Shown: in pieces, positions 1-10,293 of the stretch
Layout: each line of letters starts with the position of its first letter
Numbering within the stretch: position 1 is the stretch's first letter
Assembly: GCF_002289345.1 (NCBI RefSeq)
Contig: NZ_NSDG01000077.1
Coordinates: forward strand, 18,303 to 72,838
Direction of reading: 5' to 3'
DNA length: 54,536 bases
Source of the DNA: Pseudoalteromonas sp. HM-SA03
Lineage (GTDB): Bacteria; Pseudomonadota; Gammaproteobacteria; Enterobacterales; Alteromonadaceae
The notes under the pieces: generated by a model
Database searches by the model: none
What the model was told of the DNA's origin: nothing
The model's input: only the letters and a program-made list of their open reading frames with translations
Translations under genes and position numbers: made by a program

Positions 1-1062
1 TTCATTTTTCCACCGCTTCTTGCCGGATTAGGGATCGCTTTCATTATCATTTGGTTTAATCCTGAGCTGAGGGATAACTTGCCAAAACTTGAAGCCCCGC
101 ATATTCAGGCCCATCATATGAGTTTTGCTGACGCTGTAGAAAAAACGGCTCCAGCGGTCGTGACGATTTTTTCCGAGGGCTTTAGCAACCAGCCAAGATA
201 TCAGCGCCAAAGCACGGTTAGAGAACTTGGCTCTGGTGTTATTATGAGCCGAGATGGCTACATACTGACAAACTATCATGTAGTGAACAACGCCGATCAA
301 ATCATTGTGCTTCTTCCTGATGGCCGCCAGTATAGCGATACGCAACTGATAGGCTATGACACCATCACCGATTTAGCTTTATTAAAAATTCCAGCTGAGA
401 ATTTACCTGTCATTCCTATCGATCATGATTACTCACCACGTGTTGGGGATGTGGTGCTCGCAATTGGTAACCCATTGAACATTGGACAAACCATTACGCA
501 AGGTATTATCAGTGCAACGGGCAAACAGACTCTCACAGAAAGCCAATTTAATAATTTGCTGCAAATGGATGCCGCGATTAATGTTGGTAACTCAGGTGGT
601 GCCGTTGTCAATTCAAATGGCGCGCTAGTTGGCATAACTTCTGCGCAGTTTCGCACACGTTTGAATATTGATATCCAAGGTATCTCTTTTGCGATCCCTT
701 ATGATCTTGCACTGGACGTTATGCATAAACTCATTATGGATGGCAGAGTGATCCGAGGCTATCTCGGTTTTAGAGGCACGCCAGTTGATAACACAGGTAA
801 AAGCGTAACAGATCTCTACACACCAATTGTCGGCCTTGCTGTTAGCGAATTAGACCCATTAGGTCCCGCATGGCAAGCTGGTATGAAAGAGCACGATATT
901 GTAGTTAAAGTAGGTGGAGAGCCTGTGACTAATCCGCAAAGGACACTGAAGACGATAGGCAATACCGCGCCTGGCACTAAACTCGAGTTTGAAGTACTCA
1001 GAGGTGGCCAACGCCTCACCATTACAGTGGAAGTCGCTGAACTCGAAACAGGGTTATATTAA
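1..1062 (+). CDS. degS: DegS-type periplasmic serine endoprotease, 5' end outside the window
   Basis: Inner-membrane-anchored HtrA-family protease; in this family DegS senses misfolded outer-membrane porins and cuts the anti-sigma factor RseA to start the sigma-E response. The reading frame is open from base 1, and its first 20 residues form a hydrophobic membrane anchor, so the true start lies upstream of the window. A TTG at 79 would remove the anchor and is unlikely to be the start. The catalytic triad is visible: His in NYHVV (codon at 277), Asp in TITDLALL (codon at 370), Ser in GNSGGA (codon at 592). A single C-terminal PDZ domain follows (about 760-1040). One PDZ plus an N-terminal anchor fits DegS rather than DegP or DegQ, which have two PDZ domains. 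It converges on murA with a shared terminator between them. Confidence 0.93.
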   Translation, partial: FIFPPLLAGLGIAFIIIWFNPELRDNLPKLEAPHIQAHHMSFADAVEKTAPAVVTIFSEGFSNQPRYQRQSTVRELGSGVIMSRDGYILTNYHVVNNADQIIVLLPDGRQYSDTQLIGYDTITDLALLKIPAENLPVIPIDHDYSPRVGDVVLAIGNPLNIGQTITQGIISATGKQTLTESQFNNLLQMDAAINVGNSGGAVVNSNGALVGITSAQFRTRLNIDIQGISFAIPYDLALDVMHKLIMDGRVIRGYLGFRGTPVDNTGKSVTDLYTPIVGLAVSELDPLGPAWQAGMKEHDIVVKVGGEPVTNPQRTLKTIGNTAPGTKLEFEVLRGGQRLTITVEVAELETGLY

Positions 1063-1063
1063 G

Positions 1064-1092
1064 AAAAAAGCGTCCAGAGGGACGCTTTTTCG
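1064..1092. terminator. Bidirectional intrinsic terminator between degS and murA
   Basis: An A-tract, GCGTCC, loop AGAG, GGACGC and a T-tract form an 11-bp stem (1065-1075 with 1080-1090). The A and T tracts let it act on both strands, serving degS on the plus strand and murA on the minus strand. Confidence 0.85.
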
Positions 1093-1115
1093 TTTTTTAT
1101 TTAGAATCATTAATC

Positions 1116-2387
<1,272 letters not shown>

Positions 2388-2645
2388 TTATTGTGGAAGA
2401 ATAAATTTGCGCTCTTTTTGCCATTCATCAGGTGTGAATGCACGAATACTAACAGCATGCATAGTGCCGTCTTTAATCGTATCCATCAGTGGGCCATAGA
2501 TCAGCTGTTCTCTTTTCAGCCTTCTTAATCCGTCAAAACACGTTCCAACAGCAATGACTTCGTAGTGACTACCATTAGCTTTGACGATGATTTCGTCAAG
2601 CGATAGTGCATCTCTCAATAAAGTTTCGACTTGATTTGTTTCCAT
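2388..2645 (-). CDS. ibaG: BolA-family protein IbaG
   Basis: Small BolA-like protein (85 residues from ATG at 2645). In E. coli IbaG (YrbA) is acid-induced and binds monothiol glutaredoxins through an Fe-S cluster. The alignment with E. coli IbaG recalled from memory is strong: GSHxxVIAVG, then FDG, then YGPLM, then HAVSIxAxTPxEW. A GTG at 2654 would add three residues and overlap the mlaB stop by four bases; the ATG fits the family N-terminus better. It sits between mlaB and murA, the conserved place of this gene. Confidence 0.9.
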   Translation of the reverse strand: METNQVETLLRDALSLDEIIVKANGSHYEVIAVGTCFDGLRRLKREQLIYGPLMDTIKDGTMHAVSIRAFTPDEWQKERKFILPQ

Positions 2646-2650
2646 TAGAC

Positions 2651-2959
2651 TCACTCAAATAGGGTTGTCACCTGTCCCAACTCCATTAAATTTTGCAGTT
2701 GTTCAGGCGTATTTTTCAGCTCGAGACAAATGTCGCGCTGTTTCAATTGACCTAAAGAGTGAATTAACCAAGCTAAGCCCGCGGTGTCAACCCTTGTCAC
2801 CTCAGAAAGGTTAAAATAGACGGTTGATTGCGCATTTTTCAACACTTGAACGATGGTCGACTGTTTCAGTGCGCTTGGTAAACTCGCTCTCGTAAGTTCA
2901 CCAGTTAACACGATTTCACCTTTACTTTCGGTGAATGAAATACTAGGCGTCACCATCAT
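2651..2959 (-). CDS. mlaB: MlaB, STAS-domain subunit of the Mla phospholipid transporter
   Basis: Cytoplasmic STAS-domain protein (102 residues) that binds MlaF and stabilises the MlaFEDB ABC complex, which moves phospholipid between the outer and inner membranes. The STAS core is recognisable from the FNLSEVTRVDTAGLAWL segment, with Thr at the position that matters for MlaF binding in E. coli. It overlaps mlaC by 17 bases and is followed at once by ibaG, which suggests translational coupling. The call rests on domain pattern plus operon position. Confidence 0.9.
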   Translation of the reverse strand: MMVTPSISFTESKGEIVLTGELTRASLPSALKQSTIVQVLKNAQSTVYFNLSEVTRVDTAGLAWLIHSLGQLKQRDICLELKNTPEQLQNLMELGQVTTLFE

Positions 2960-3629
2960 CCCCTCTAAATTGCACTGGTAGCTTGCTCTTCTTATCCAAC
3001 AGTTGGATCACATGTTCAATACCTTGCTGGCGCAAAATACCATGTAGCTCCGATTGTTTGGCATCTAGTAAACTAATGCCTTCCGCCATCATGTCAAAAG
3101 CACGCCAGTCACCGTCTTGACCGCGTCTAACTTTAAAATCAATTTTGATATCAGGCTTACCAGGCTCTACAATTTTAGTCTTAACAACAACCACAGCCTC
3201 ATTCTCAAATGGGCGATGCTCACCAAACTCTACCTTTTGGTCTTTATATTGAGTAAACACACCAGCATAAGTCGCTACCAAGTAATTTTTGAATACCTCG
3301 ATAAACTCTTTAATATGCTTGATAGCAGCAGCTTTTTCCTCTTTACTTTCAATGTTGCGAACCGTTTGAATATAAGAGCCTAATACACGATACGCAGCAT
3401 ATTTGTGATCAATGTAAGGCAAGAGCTCTTCTTCCACGATAACGCGTAAGTGTTCTTTGTCTTTTTCAATGATGTTTTGCTCTTTCGTAACACGCTGAAA
3501 AGTTTGCGCCGCAACTTGCTCCACCATTTTATAAGGATCGCTTGAGTCCACCTCTTTCGCCTGAACCAATGCGGTAGCCATCAATGCTACAAACAAAATC
3601 AGACATTTTGCATAGATGTTTTTTAACAT
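2943..3629 (-). CDS. mlaC: MlaC, periplasmic phospholipid-binding shuttle
   Basis: Soluble periplasmic carrier of the Mla pathway that ferries phospholipid between the MlaA-porin complex in the outer membrane and MlaFEDB in the inner membrane. The 228-residue protein begins with a clear Sec signal peptide (hydrophobic LILFVALMATALVQA, cleavage after AQA- or VQA-like residues). The body matches the Tol-Ttg2/MlaC family, including the YRVLGSYIQ and KxxVE segments. It lies two bases after mlaD and overlaps mlaB. Confidence 0.93.
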   Translation of the reverse strand: MLKNIYAKCLILFVALMATALVQAKEVDSSDPYKMVEQVAAQTFQRVTKEQNIIEKDKEHLRVIVEEELLPYIDHKYAAYRVLGSYIQTVRNIESKEEKAAAIKHIKEFIEVFKNYLVATYAGVFTQYKDQKVEFGEHRPFENEAVVVVKTKIVEPGKPDIKIDFKVRRGQDGDWRAFDMMAEGISLLDAKQSELHGILRQQGIEHVIQLLDKKSKLPVQFRGDDGDA

Positions 3630-3631
3630 AT

Positions 3632-4177
3632 TTACTCGCTCCCTTGATTAAATAGGAACTGACCAATTAGCTCTTCTAATACCAGTGCTGATTTTGTATC
3701 TGTGATCATATCACCGTCTTTCAATGCTCTTGTTTCCACACCAAAAAGAGACTCAAGATCAACGCTCTCTTCACTCGTTACTTCCTGACCAAGACATTTT
3801 TGCTTCGCAGATTCAGCAGCAATAACAGGAGAAATACCTAAATATTGCTCACCCAAAATGCCCGATGTCAAAATCGAAACCGACGAAGTATCAGAAAACT
3901 GACACTCGTAGTTTTTATCTAAACTCATCGAAACTACAGGTACAAATTCTTGGGGGTGGATGTGAATTCCATCAACACGGCCAATCACAACCCCACCTAC
4001 CTTAATTGGGGCACGGGTTTTTAACGAGCCTATATTTTCGAACTTAGCATGCAAATTGTAAGTCTCACCATTGCCGCTTAAGCCTGAGTTAGCCACCTTT
4101 AACGCCAACATAACAAATGCAGCAATGCCCAATGCCACGAACAAGCCAACTAAAATTTCTATTTTCCGTGTATTCAT
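3632..4177 (-). CDS. mlaD: MlaD, MCE-domain membrane protein
   Basis: Inner-membrane protein with one N-terminal transmembrane helix (about residues 7-28) and a periplasmic MCE domain (about 37-118). It forms the hexameric ring that channels lipid in the MlaFEDB complex. The MCE signature is visible in GSLKTRAPIKVGGVVIGRV and ILTSGILGEQYLGI. The 181-residue length matches E. coli MlaD (183). It is 12 bases after mlaE and 2 bases before mlaC. Confidence 0.95.
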   Translation of the reverse strand: MNTRKIEILVGLFVALGIAAFVMLALKVANSGLSGNGETYNLHAKFENIGSLKTRAPIKVGGVVIGRVDGIHIHPQEFVPVVSMSLDKNYECQFSDTSSVSILTSGILGEQYLGISPVIAAESAKQKCLGQEVTSEESVDLESLFGVETRALKDGDMITDTKSALVLEELIGQFLFNQGSE

Positions 4178-4189
4178 TTTTAAAACCTT

Positions 4190-4969
4190 TTAACTTGAGA
4201 ACATAACCGCTGTTAATACAAAGTCAAAGCCAAGTACAGCCAGTGAAGAATGTACTACCGTCTCTGTCGTCGCTTTACTTATTCCTTCTGAAGTAGGAAT
4301 ACAGTCATAGCCTTTGTATAGCGCGATCCAAGTTACTAATAGTGCAAATACGAAACTCTTAATAAGACCATTTAATATATCTTGTTGAAACGACACTTGC
4401 GATTGCATAATTGACCAGAAGCTACCTGAATCTACGCCTAACCAATCAACCCCCACCAGGTGTGCGCCTAAAATAGCGATCGCAGAAAATATCAGTGCGA
4501 GTAACGGCATACTAATAAAACCAGCCCAGAAACGAGGAGCAACCACCCGTTTCAGCGGGTCTATCGCCATCATTTCTAAACTAGATAATTGTTCCGTAGC
4601 CTTCATCAAACCGATTTCGGCAGTTAACGCACTGCCTGCACGTCCTGCAAATAAGAGTGCAGTTACCACTGGACCCAGCTCTCTAAGTAAACTCAAAGCA
4701 ACCAAAGGTCCAAGGCTATCTTCAGCGCCATACCCAACTAACACGGTATAGCCTTGTAATGCCAATACCATGCCGATAAATAAACCAGACACCATGATAA
4801 TCAACAATGATTGATGACCAACCATGTAAAGTTGCTTTATCAACAGCGGCGTGCCTTTTCGGAAATTAGGTAAGCTACATAGCGCTCCAAAAAGCATTGT
4901 TGTGGCACGACCAAGTGCGGCAAAACGGCTGAGGGTTTTGTGGCCTAGTTTTTGTAAAAAGTCGACCAT
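4190..4969 (-). CDS. mlaE: MlaE, ABC permease of the Mla transporter
   Basis: Integral inner-membrane permease (259 residues, about five to six membrane segments) of the phospholipid transporter. Family-typical segments include [24 protein letters not shown] and [17 protein letters not shown], the coupling region that contacts MlaF. It starts three bases after the mlaF stop, and mlaD follows. Confidence 0.96.
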   Translation of the reverse strand: MVDFLQKLGHKTLSRFAALGRATTMLFGALCSLPNFRKGTPLLIKQLYMVGHQSLLIIMVSGLFIGMVLALQGYTVLVGYGAEDSLGPLVALSLLRELGPVVTALLFAGRAGSALTAEIGLMKATEQLSSLEMMAIDPLKRVVAPRFWAGFISMPLLALIFSAIAILGAHLVGVDWLGVDSGSFWSIMQSQVSFQQDILNGLIKSFVFALLVTWIALYKGYDCIPTSEGISKATTETVVHSSLAVLGFDFVLTAVMFSS

Positions 4970-4972
4970 TAC

Positions 4973-5830
4973 TCATTCTCCTTGCAACAGCGCTTGCTGA
5001 TAATCTGGCGCTTTAAAGTGGAATGGTACAGGACCATCCGCAAGGCCTTGTAAGAATTGCTGCACCAATGGCGATTCATGTTCAAGCATCTGCTCAGGAG
5101 TTCCTGTACCAATCACACCTTGTTCAGCGATAATAACAACGTGGTCTGCAATGCTCAGCACTTCGGTAACATCATGAGTGACAATCAGTGACGACAATCC
5201 CAATACTTCATTAAGCGACTTAATCAAGCGAACTAGAACGCCCATAGAGATCGGATCCTGACCTGCAAATGGTTCATCGTACATAATTAGTTCAGGATCA
5301 AGCGCAATAGAACGTGCTAAAGCAGCACGTCTTGCCATACCGCCAGAAAGCTCTGCCGGCATTAAATCTTTTGCACCACGAAGGCCAACCGCTTGGAGTT
5401 TCATCAACACCACTAAACGGATTAACTCTTCAGATAATTCAGTATGCTCGCGTAGAGGAAATGCCACATTATCGAACACGCTCATATCAGTAAACAAAGC
5501 GCCACTTTGAAATAACATGCTCATGCGCGTTCGAGCCTGATATAACGCTGCTCGAGCCATGTTAGGGATACTGTTTCCAGCAAAAAGAATATCACCGCTA
5601 TCAGGCTTTAGCTGCCCACCGATCAATCGCAACATAGTGGTTTTACCAATGCCGCTCGGCCCCATTATTGCGGTAATTTTGCCCTTTGGTACAGAAAAGC
5701 TCATGTTTTTGTAGATGATCCTTTCACCCCGAGAGAAGGTTACATCCTTGATTTCTACAATTGACTGCGACAAGTCGCTCTCCAGATCCAGACTATATTC
5801 ATCCAAGTATGATACTTTTTTTTCAAACAA
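4973..5830 (-). CDS. mlaF: MlaF, ATPase of the Mla phospholipid transporter
   Basis: Cytoplasmic ABC ATPase driving MlaFEDB. Walker A GPSGIGKT is at residues 57-64, the ABC signature LSGGM at 161-165, and Walker B LIMYDEPF at 181-188. The C-terminal tail with GLADGPVPFHF matches the MlaF-specific extension. At 285 residues it is about 16 longer than E. coli MlaF because of an acidic N-terminal segment before the VEIKDVTF strand; no better downstream ATG is obvious. It is the first gene of the minus-strand operon, divergent from yrbG. Confidence 0.95.
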   Translation of the reverse strand: MFEKKVSYLDEYSLDLESDLSQSIVEIKDVTFSRGERIIYKNMSFSVPKGKITAIMGPSGIGKTTMLRLIGGQLKPDSGDILFAGNSIPNMARAALYQARTRMSMLFQSGALFTDMSVFDNVAFPLREHTELSEELIRLVVLMKLQAVGLRGAKDLMPAELSGGMARRAALARSIALDPELIMYDEPFAGQDPISMGVLVRLIKSLNEVLGLSSLIVTHDVTEVLSIADHVVIIAEQGVIGTGTPEQMLEHESPLVQQFLQGLADGPVPFHFKAPDYQQALLQGE

Positions 5831-5947
5831 GATGGAAAATCGTTTTGGTAAAATTTTGTAAGTAGTGAAATGTAACGGTTTGCTTATACTTTCCAGAGCG
5901 CTTTTGATAGTATCTATCGAAATTTTAATCCTATTGGCTAGAGGTTC
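5831..5947. promoter_or_regulatory. Divergent promoter region of mlaF and yrbG with an inverted repeat
   Basis: This 117-base gap must hold the start sites of both operons. It contains TATACT at 5885-5890, a possible -10 for yrbG without a good -35. A near-perfect inverted repeat follows at 5902-5922: TTTTGATAG, spacer TAT, CTATCGAAA, with one mismatch in nine. The repeat could be a regulator site, but I do not recognise the regulator. Confidence 0.35.
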
Positions 5948-6907
5948 ATGGTTTTATCGTTTGTTATTCTCATTCTTGGCTTTATTGCACTGGTTTGGAG
6001 TGCTGACCGCTTTGTTTTTGGTGCGGCCGCTCTTGCACGAAACTTTGGTGTGCCAACATTAATTGTTGGTTTAACTATCGTGGCCATGGGTTCTTCAGCG
6101 CCAGAAATGATGGTTGCTGCGCAAGCCGCTCTTGCAGATAAAACAGACACCGCCGTAGGCAATGCCATAGGTTCTAACATCGCCAATATCTTACTCGTTT
6201 TGGGTCTCACCGCGTTATTAAGGCCACTCTCCGTTGGCTCTGGCATTTTGCGCCGTGAAATGCCGCTGTTGGTCATCGTTTCATTGGCAGCTTGGTATAT
6301 CGTTAGTGATAATCACTTTAGTTTCGTAGAAGGTGTTTTGTTATTAGTCGGTTTTGCCGCTTTTCTTCTTGCACTTATCATTATCACCAAGCGTGGGGGT
6401 GGAGATAATGATGACCCATTCGTCAGTGAAGCCTGTGAAGAAGTGCCCAATAATATTCCAACTCAAAAAGCCGTTTTTTGGTTAATCGTGGGCATGATTT
6501 TACTGCCTATTAGCGCGGATTATCTCGTTGGCGCTGCGGTTGATATCGCCAAATATTTTGGCATGAGTGATCTGCTAATAGGATTAACCATTATCGCCGT
6601 TGGTACTAGTTTACCCGAACTTGCAGCTTGTGTTGCTGGCGTACTTAAAAAGGAGGACGATCTAGCGCTTGGCAATATTATTGGCTCGAACATCTTTAAT
6701 ATATTGGCAGTACTATCAATTGCAGGGATCATTAACCCATCCGTCCTCGACGCCAATATTGCGTCACGTGATATCTTTATTATGCTTGGCGCGACACTAC
6801 TGCTTATCCTAATGAGCCTCAGCTTAACAGGTCAGCGCCGCATCAACCGCTTGGAAGGTGGCATACTTGTCGCAAGCTTCGTCGGTTATATTTACTACAT
6901 CATTTAA
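5948..6907 (+). CDS. yrbG: YrbG-type calcium/sodium antiporter
   Basis: Inner-membrane cation exchanger of the CaCA superfamily, about ten membrane segments, 319 residues. The two alpha-repeats that form the ion site are clear: GSSAPEMMVA with GNAIGSNIANI in the first half, and GTSLPELAA with GNIIGSNIFNI in the second. It heads the yrbG-kdsD-kdsC-lptCAB run, the same position as in E. coli. Substrate (Ca2+ against Na+) is inferred from the family; E. coli YrbG has no firm physiological role. Confidence 0.93.
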   Translation: MVLSFVILILGFIALVWSADRFVFGAAALARNFGVPTLIVGLTIVAMGSSAPEMMVAAQAALADKTDTAVGNAIGSNIANILLVLGLTALLRPLSVGSGILRREMPLLVIVSLAAWYIVSDNHFSFVEGVLLLVGFAAFLLALIIITKRGGGDNDDPFVSEACEEVPNNIPTQKAVFWLIVGMILLPISADYLVGAAVDIAKYFGMSDLLIGLTIIAVGTSLPELAACVAGVLKKEDDLALGNIIGSNIFNILAVLSIAGIINPSVLDANIASRDIFIMLGATLLLILMSLSLTGQRRINRLEGGILVASFVGYIYYII

Positions 6908-6916
6908 GGAAGCCTT

Positions 6917-7888
6917 GTGACAACGAACCCATTTATTGACTCTGCAAATCAAGTTTTTGCTACCGAACTTGCAGCAATAGAAGAAGTGCAACAGTTTGTT
7001 GATCAACAATTTGTAAAAGCCTGTGAAATTATGTTTGGCTGCCAAGGTCGCATCATCGTGATTGGCATGGGTAAATCAGGCCACATTGGTAACAAAATCG
7101 CAGCGACACTCGCAAGTACTGGCAGCCCTGCATTTTTTGTTCATCCAGGTGAAGCAAGTCACGGCGACTTGGGTATGATCACCAAAGATGATGTGGTACT
7201 GATGATTTCCAACTCAGGGGAAACCCAAGAGGTGATCTCAATCCTGCCTGTGATAAAGCGTTTAGGAGCCCCCGTTATTTCCATGACAGGCAACCCGAGC
7301 TCTACAATGGCTCGTAATGCAACGATTCACCTTTGTGTTAAAGTATCAAAAGAAGCCTGCCCATTAGGACTTGCACCCACGGCTAGCACCACAGCTACAC
7401 TAGTGATGGGTGATGCGCTCGCGGTTGCGCTACTTGAAGCCAGAGGCTTTACGGCTGATGATTTTGCGCTTTCTCATCCTGGCGGTAGTTTAGGAAGGCG
7501 TCTACTACTAACCGTTGCTGATGTCATGCATCAAGGGGATGCAATCCCTATGGTCAATAGTCATTGCACAGTTAAAGAAGCTTTATTTGAAATGTCTGCT
7601 AAAAGTTTAGGTATGACGGCAATCGTAGATGAAAGCTCGCAATTACAAGGTATTTTTACCGATGGTGACTTGCGCCGTATTATCGAACAAAAGGTCGATA
7701 TTCACACCACCCCAATCACGCAAGTAATGACGGCTAAAAGTACGACGGCACGCGCCGATATGCTCGCAGCTGAGGTACTCAATATCATGGAAACCAAACG
7801 AATTAATGGCTTGATTGTGGTAAACGAAAACAACATACCGGTTGGCGCCTTGAATACGCAAGATTTACTTAGAGCGGGGGTGCTGTAA
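6917..7888 (+). CDS. kdsD: D-arabinose 5-phosphate isomerase KdsD
   Basis: Cytoplasmic isomerase converting D-ribulose 5-phosphate to D-arabinose 5-phosphate, the first step toward Kdo of the LPS inner core. It has an N-terminal SIS domain (GMGKSGHIGNK, HPGEASHGDLG) and two C-terminal CBS domains (about residues 205-323), as in E. coli KdsD. The start is GTG at 6917, nine bases after the yrbG stop with AGGAAG upstream. Its stop overlaps the kdsC ATG by one base (TAATG). Confidence 0.96.
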   Translation: MTTNPFIDSANQVFATELAAIEEVQQFVDQQFVKACEIMFGCQGRIIVIGMGKSGHIGNKIAATLASTGSPAFFVHPGEASHGDLGMITKDDVVLMISNSGETQEVISILPVIKRLGAPVISMTGNPSSTMARNATIHLCVKVSKEACPLGLAPTASTTATLVMGDALAVALLEARGFTADDFALSHPGGSLGRRLLLTVADVMHQGDAIPMVNSHCTVKEALFEMSAKSLGMTAIVDESSQLQGIFTDGDLRRIIEQKVDIHTTPITQVMTAKSTTARADMLAAEVLNIMETKRINGLIVVNENNIPVGALNTQDLLRAGVL

Positions 7889-8439
7889 TGCAATTTGAAG
7901 ATTTATATCAGACGATTTCAACTGAAGCTTGGGAAAAAGCAAAGCAAATCAAATTATTAATTTGCGATATTGATGGCGTATTCTCAGATGGCCGTATATA
8001 CCTTGGTAATAATGGTGAAGAACTGAAAGCATTTAATACCAAAGATGGATTTGGTATTAAGGCCTTGATTGATAGTGGTATCGAAGTCGCCGTTATCACA
8101 GGTAGGCATTCACAAATAGTTCAGCAACGCATGACTAGTTTAAATGTAACTTATATTTACCAAGGCCAAGAAAACAAGTTAGTGGCATATGATGAACTAA
8201 AGACTAAGCTCAACCTTAGTGATGACGAAATTGCGTATATCGGTGATGATGGTCCAGACCTACCCGTAATGGAACAAGTCGGTTTTGCCGTTGCTGTCAA
8301 TGATGCACATCCTCTTGTTAAACATATCGCCCATTACACGACCTTAATGCCTGGTGGTTTTGGTGCTGTGAGAGAACTGACTGATCTTCTAATGCTCAGC
8401 CAAAATCACTTATTGACTTCCAAAGGATCAAGCACATGA
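7888..8439 (+). CDS. kdsC: Kdo 8-phosphate phosphatase KdsC
   Basis: HAD-superfamily phosphatase (183 residues) that removes phosphate from Kdo-8-phosphate to give free Kdo. The nucleophile and acid aspartates Asp27 and Asp29 sit in CDIDGVFSDG, and the later metal-binding motif GDDGPDLPVM is present. No cap domain is seen, as expected for the C0 tetrameric type. It overlaps kdsD by one base and lptC by four (ATGA), so translation is probably coupled. Confidence 0.96.
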   Translation: MQFEDLYQTISTEAWEKAKQIKLLICDIDGVFSDGRIYLGNNGEELKAFNTKDGFGIKALIDSGIEVAVITGRHSQIVQQRMTSLNVTYIYQGQENKLVAYDELKTKLNLSDDEIAYIGDDGPDLPVMEQVGFAVAVNDAHPLVKHIAHYTTLMPGGFGAVRELTDLLMLSQNHLLTSKGSST

Positions 8440-8990
8440 CCGTATTACGTGTCATCTTACTCATTGTTTTCGCTTCTTTAATGGTATGGATGTGGTCGCC
8501 CATGTTTAATCCATCAGAGGCGGATCCAGCAAAAGAAGATGAACCGTTAGCTAAGCCCGATTATGTTGCGACCACGCTTCAGCAAACGACCTATAGTGAA
8601 AATGGCTTATTAAACTATCAGGTAACTGCTGATAAGATGGAGTTGTATCAAGATCTTGGCTTTAGTCACTTTGAAAAGCCTATTTTTACCTTATATAACG
8701 GTGAGCAGAATTGGCAAATAAGTGCATTAGAAGCAACCCTATACGAAAACAACACCTTGATATTAGAGGGCAATGTGCTGGCAAAGAATTTAACGCTTAA
8801 CGCCATGATCACGGATATCAATGCCGATAATGTAAGAGTTGAAATTAAGCAAAAATTGATGAAGTCAGAACACCCTGTCGTTATCAACGGCCCTAGTCTT
8901 AGGATCACAGGTAAAGGACTGCATGCGGATCTACAAAAGCAAGTGATCGAACTCATCAACCACACAAAGACAATTTATTATGACCAGTAA
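8436..8990 (+). CDS. lptC: LptC, LPS export bridge component
   Basis: Bitopic inner-membrane protein of the LptB2FGC extractor (184 residues). One N-terminal membrane helix (about 5-20) is followed by a periplasmic beta-jellyroll that passes LPS from LptF to LptA. Family features include YVATTLQQTTYSENGLLNYQ and the repeated short beta-strands. It overlaps kdsC by four bases and lptA by eleven. Recognition leans on operon position plus fold-level similarity, since LptC diverges strongly. Confidence 0.93.
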   Translation: MTVLRVILLIVFASLMVWMWSPMFNPSEADPAKEDEPLAKPDYVATTLQQTTYSENGLLNYQVTADKMELYQDLGFSHFEKPIFTLYNGEQNWQISALEATLYENNTLILEGNVLAKNLTLNAMITDINADNVRVEIKQKLMKSEHPVVINGPSLRITGKGLHADLQKQVIELINHTKTIYYDQ

Positions 8991-9522
8991 AATCATTAAC
9001 AAACTAGTTTTCATCGGCTTGCTTGCAAGTTCTACTCTCGCAATTGCTGCAGAACAAAATGAAGTCATTATTGATGCTGGCCGTCAGCAAGCTCAACTGC
9101 AAAGCAACATCGGTATTTTTGAACAGAATGTTGTTATTATTCATGACAACAGAAAAATAAATGCCGATCGCCTAGAAGTCCACCGCCGCGCTGAACTTGG
9201 TTCAAATAAGCAGCTACTAATTGCCACTGGCAACCCTGCTGTTTTTGAAGAGGCTCAAGCGGATGGTACAACCTTACGCGCAGCGGCAAATGAAATTCGC
9301 TATGATGTTGCTGAATTAAAATTGGTACTAACTGGCAATGCTGAAATATCGCAAGCAGGCCAAAAAAGTAGTGCACAAGTCATCATCTATGATATTGAAA
9401 AGCAACTGATCAGTGCTGAGCGCTCAGACCAAGAAAATTCTCGGGTAAGAACCATCCTTGTTCCTGTAGATGACAAGAAAGACACAAAAGATAAAAAAGC
9501 ACAGGAAGAAGGTAACAATTAA
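8980..9522 (+). CDS. lptA: LptA, periplasmic LPS transport protein
   Basis: Periplasmic OstA-domain protein (180 residues) that polymerises into the bridge carrying LPS across the periplasm. The signal peptide occupies about residues 1-24 ([18 protein letters not shown]). The jellyroll segments [22 protein letters not shown] and [16 protein letters not shown] are typical. The C-terminus is charged and Lys-rich. Its stop overlaps the lptB ATG by one base. Confidence 0.95.
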   Translation: MTSKIINKLVFIGLLASSTLAIAAEQNEVIIDAGRQQAQLQSNIGIFEQNVVIIHDNRKINADRLEVHRRAELGSNKQLLIATGNPAVFEEAQADGTTLRAAANEIRYDVAELKLVLTGNAEISQAGQKSSAQVIIYDIEKQLISAERSDQENSRVRTILVPVDDKKDTKDKKAQEEGNN

Positions 9523-10247
9523 TGAGCGAGCTCAAAGCAACTGGTCTAGCAAAGAGTTATAAAGGTCGTCAGGTCGTCAAAAATGTTAGCTTGAGTGTTC
9601 AAGCTGGCAGTGTTGTAGGCTTATTGGGTCCAAATGGCGCAGGTAAAACCACCACTTTTTATATGATTGTAGGGTTAGTACCAAGCGACAAAGGTTTTAT
9701 TCAGATTGATGACGAAGATATCACTTTGCTACCGATGCACAGCCGTGCACGACTTGGTATTGGCTATCTACCGCAAGAGTCTTCAATCTTTAGAAAACTC
9801 ACGGTCTATCAAAATTTGATGGCGATTTTAGAAACTCGAAAAGACTTATCTAAAGTTGACAGAGAAGCTGAACTAAATGAGTTACTGGATGAGTTTAATA
9901 TTCAACACATTCGCGACTCACAGGGCATGGCATTGTCGGGAGGCGAAAGAAGACGAGTCGAAATTGCTCGCGCTTTAGCCGCAAACCCTAAGTTTATCCT
10001 GTTAGATGAACCTTTTGCTGGTGTTGATCCTATTTCAGTGTTAGATATAAAGGCAATCATAGAGCACCTAAAAAACCGCGGTATCGGTGTGCTAATCACC
10101 GATCATAACGTTAGAGAAACACTGGACGTATGTGAAAAGGCCTACATCGTTTCACATGGTGAGTTAATCGCTGCAGGCACGCCAGAACATGTTTTGGCAG
10201 ATCAAACCGTAAGAGATGTCTACCTAGGCGAACAATTCAAGCTATAG
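9522..10247 (+). CDS. lptB: LptB, ATPase of the LPS exporter
   Basis: Cytoplasmic ABC ATPase (241 residues) powering LPS extraction with LptF and LptG, which are not in this window. Walker A GPNGAGKT is at 36-43, the Q-loop lies in [10 protein letters not shown], the signature is LSGGERRR, and Walker B is [10 protein letters not shown]. It follows lptA with a one-base overlap and precedes rpoN by 46 bases, the conserved gammaproteobacterial order. Confidence 0.97.
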   Translation: MSELKATGLAKSYKGRQVVKNVSLSVQAGSVVGLLGPNGAGKTTTFYMIVGLVPSDKGFIQIDDEDITLLPMHSRARLGIGYLPQESSIFRKLTVYQNLMAILETRKDLSKVDREAELNELLDEFNIQHIRDSQGMALSGGERRRVEIARALAANPKFILLDEPFAGVDPISVLDIKAIIEHLKNRGIGVLITDHNVRETLDVCEKAYIVSHGELIAAGTPEHVLADQTVRDVYLGEQFKL

Positions 10248-10293
10248 TTAAGACGTAGTATTAATAACTGTTAAAAAGGATTGTTAGAGATAC

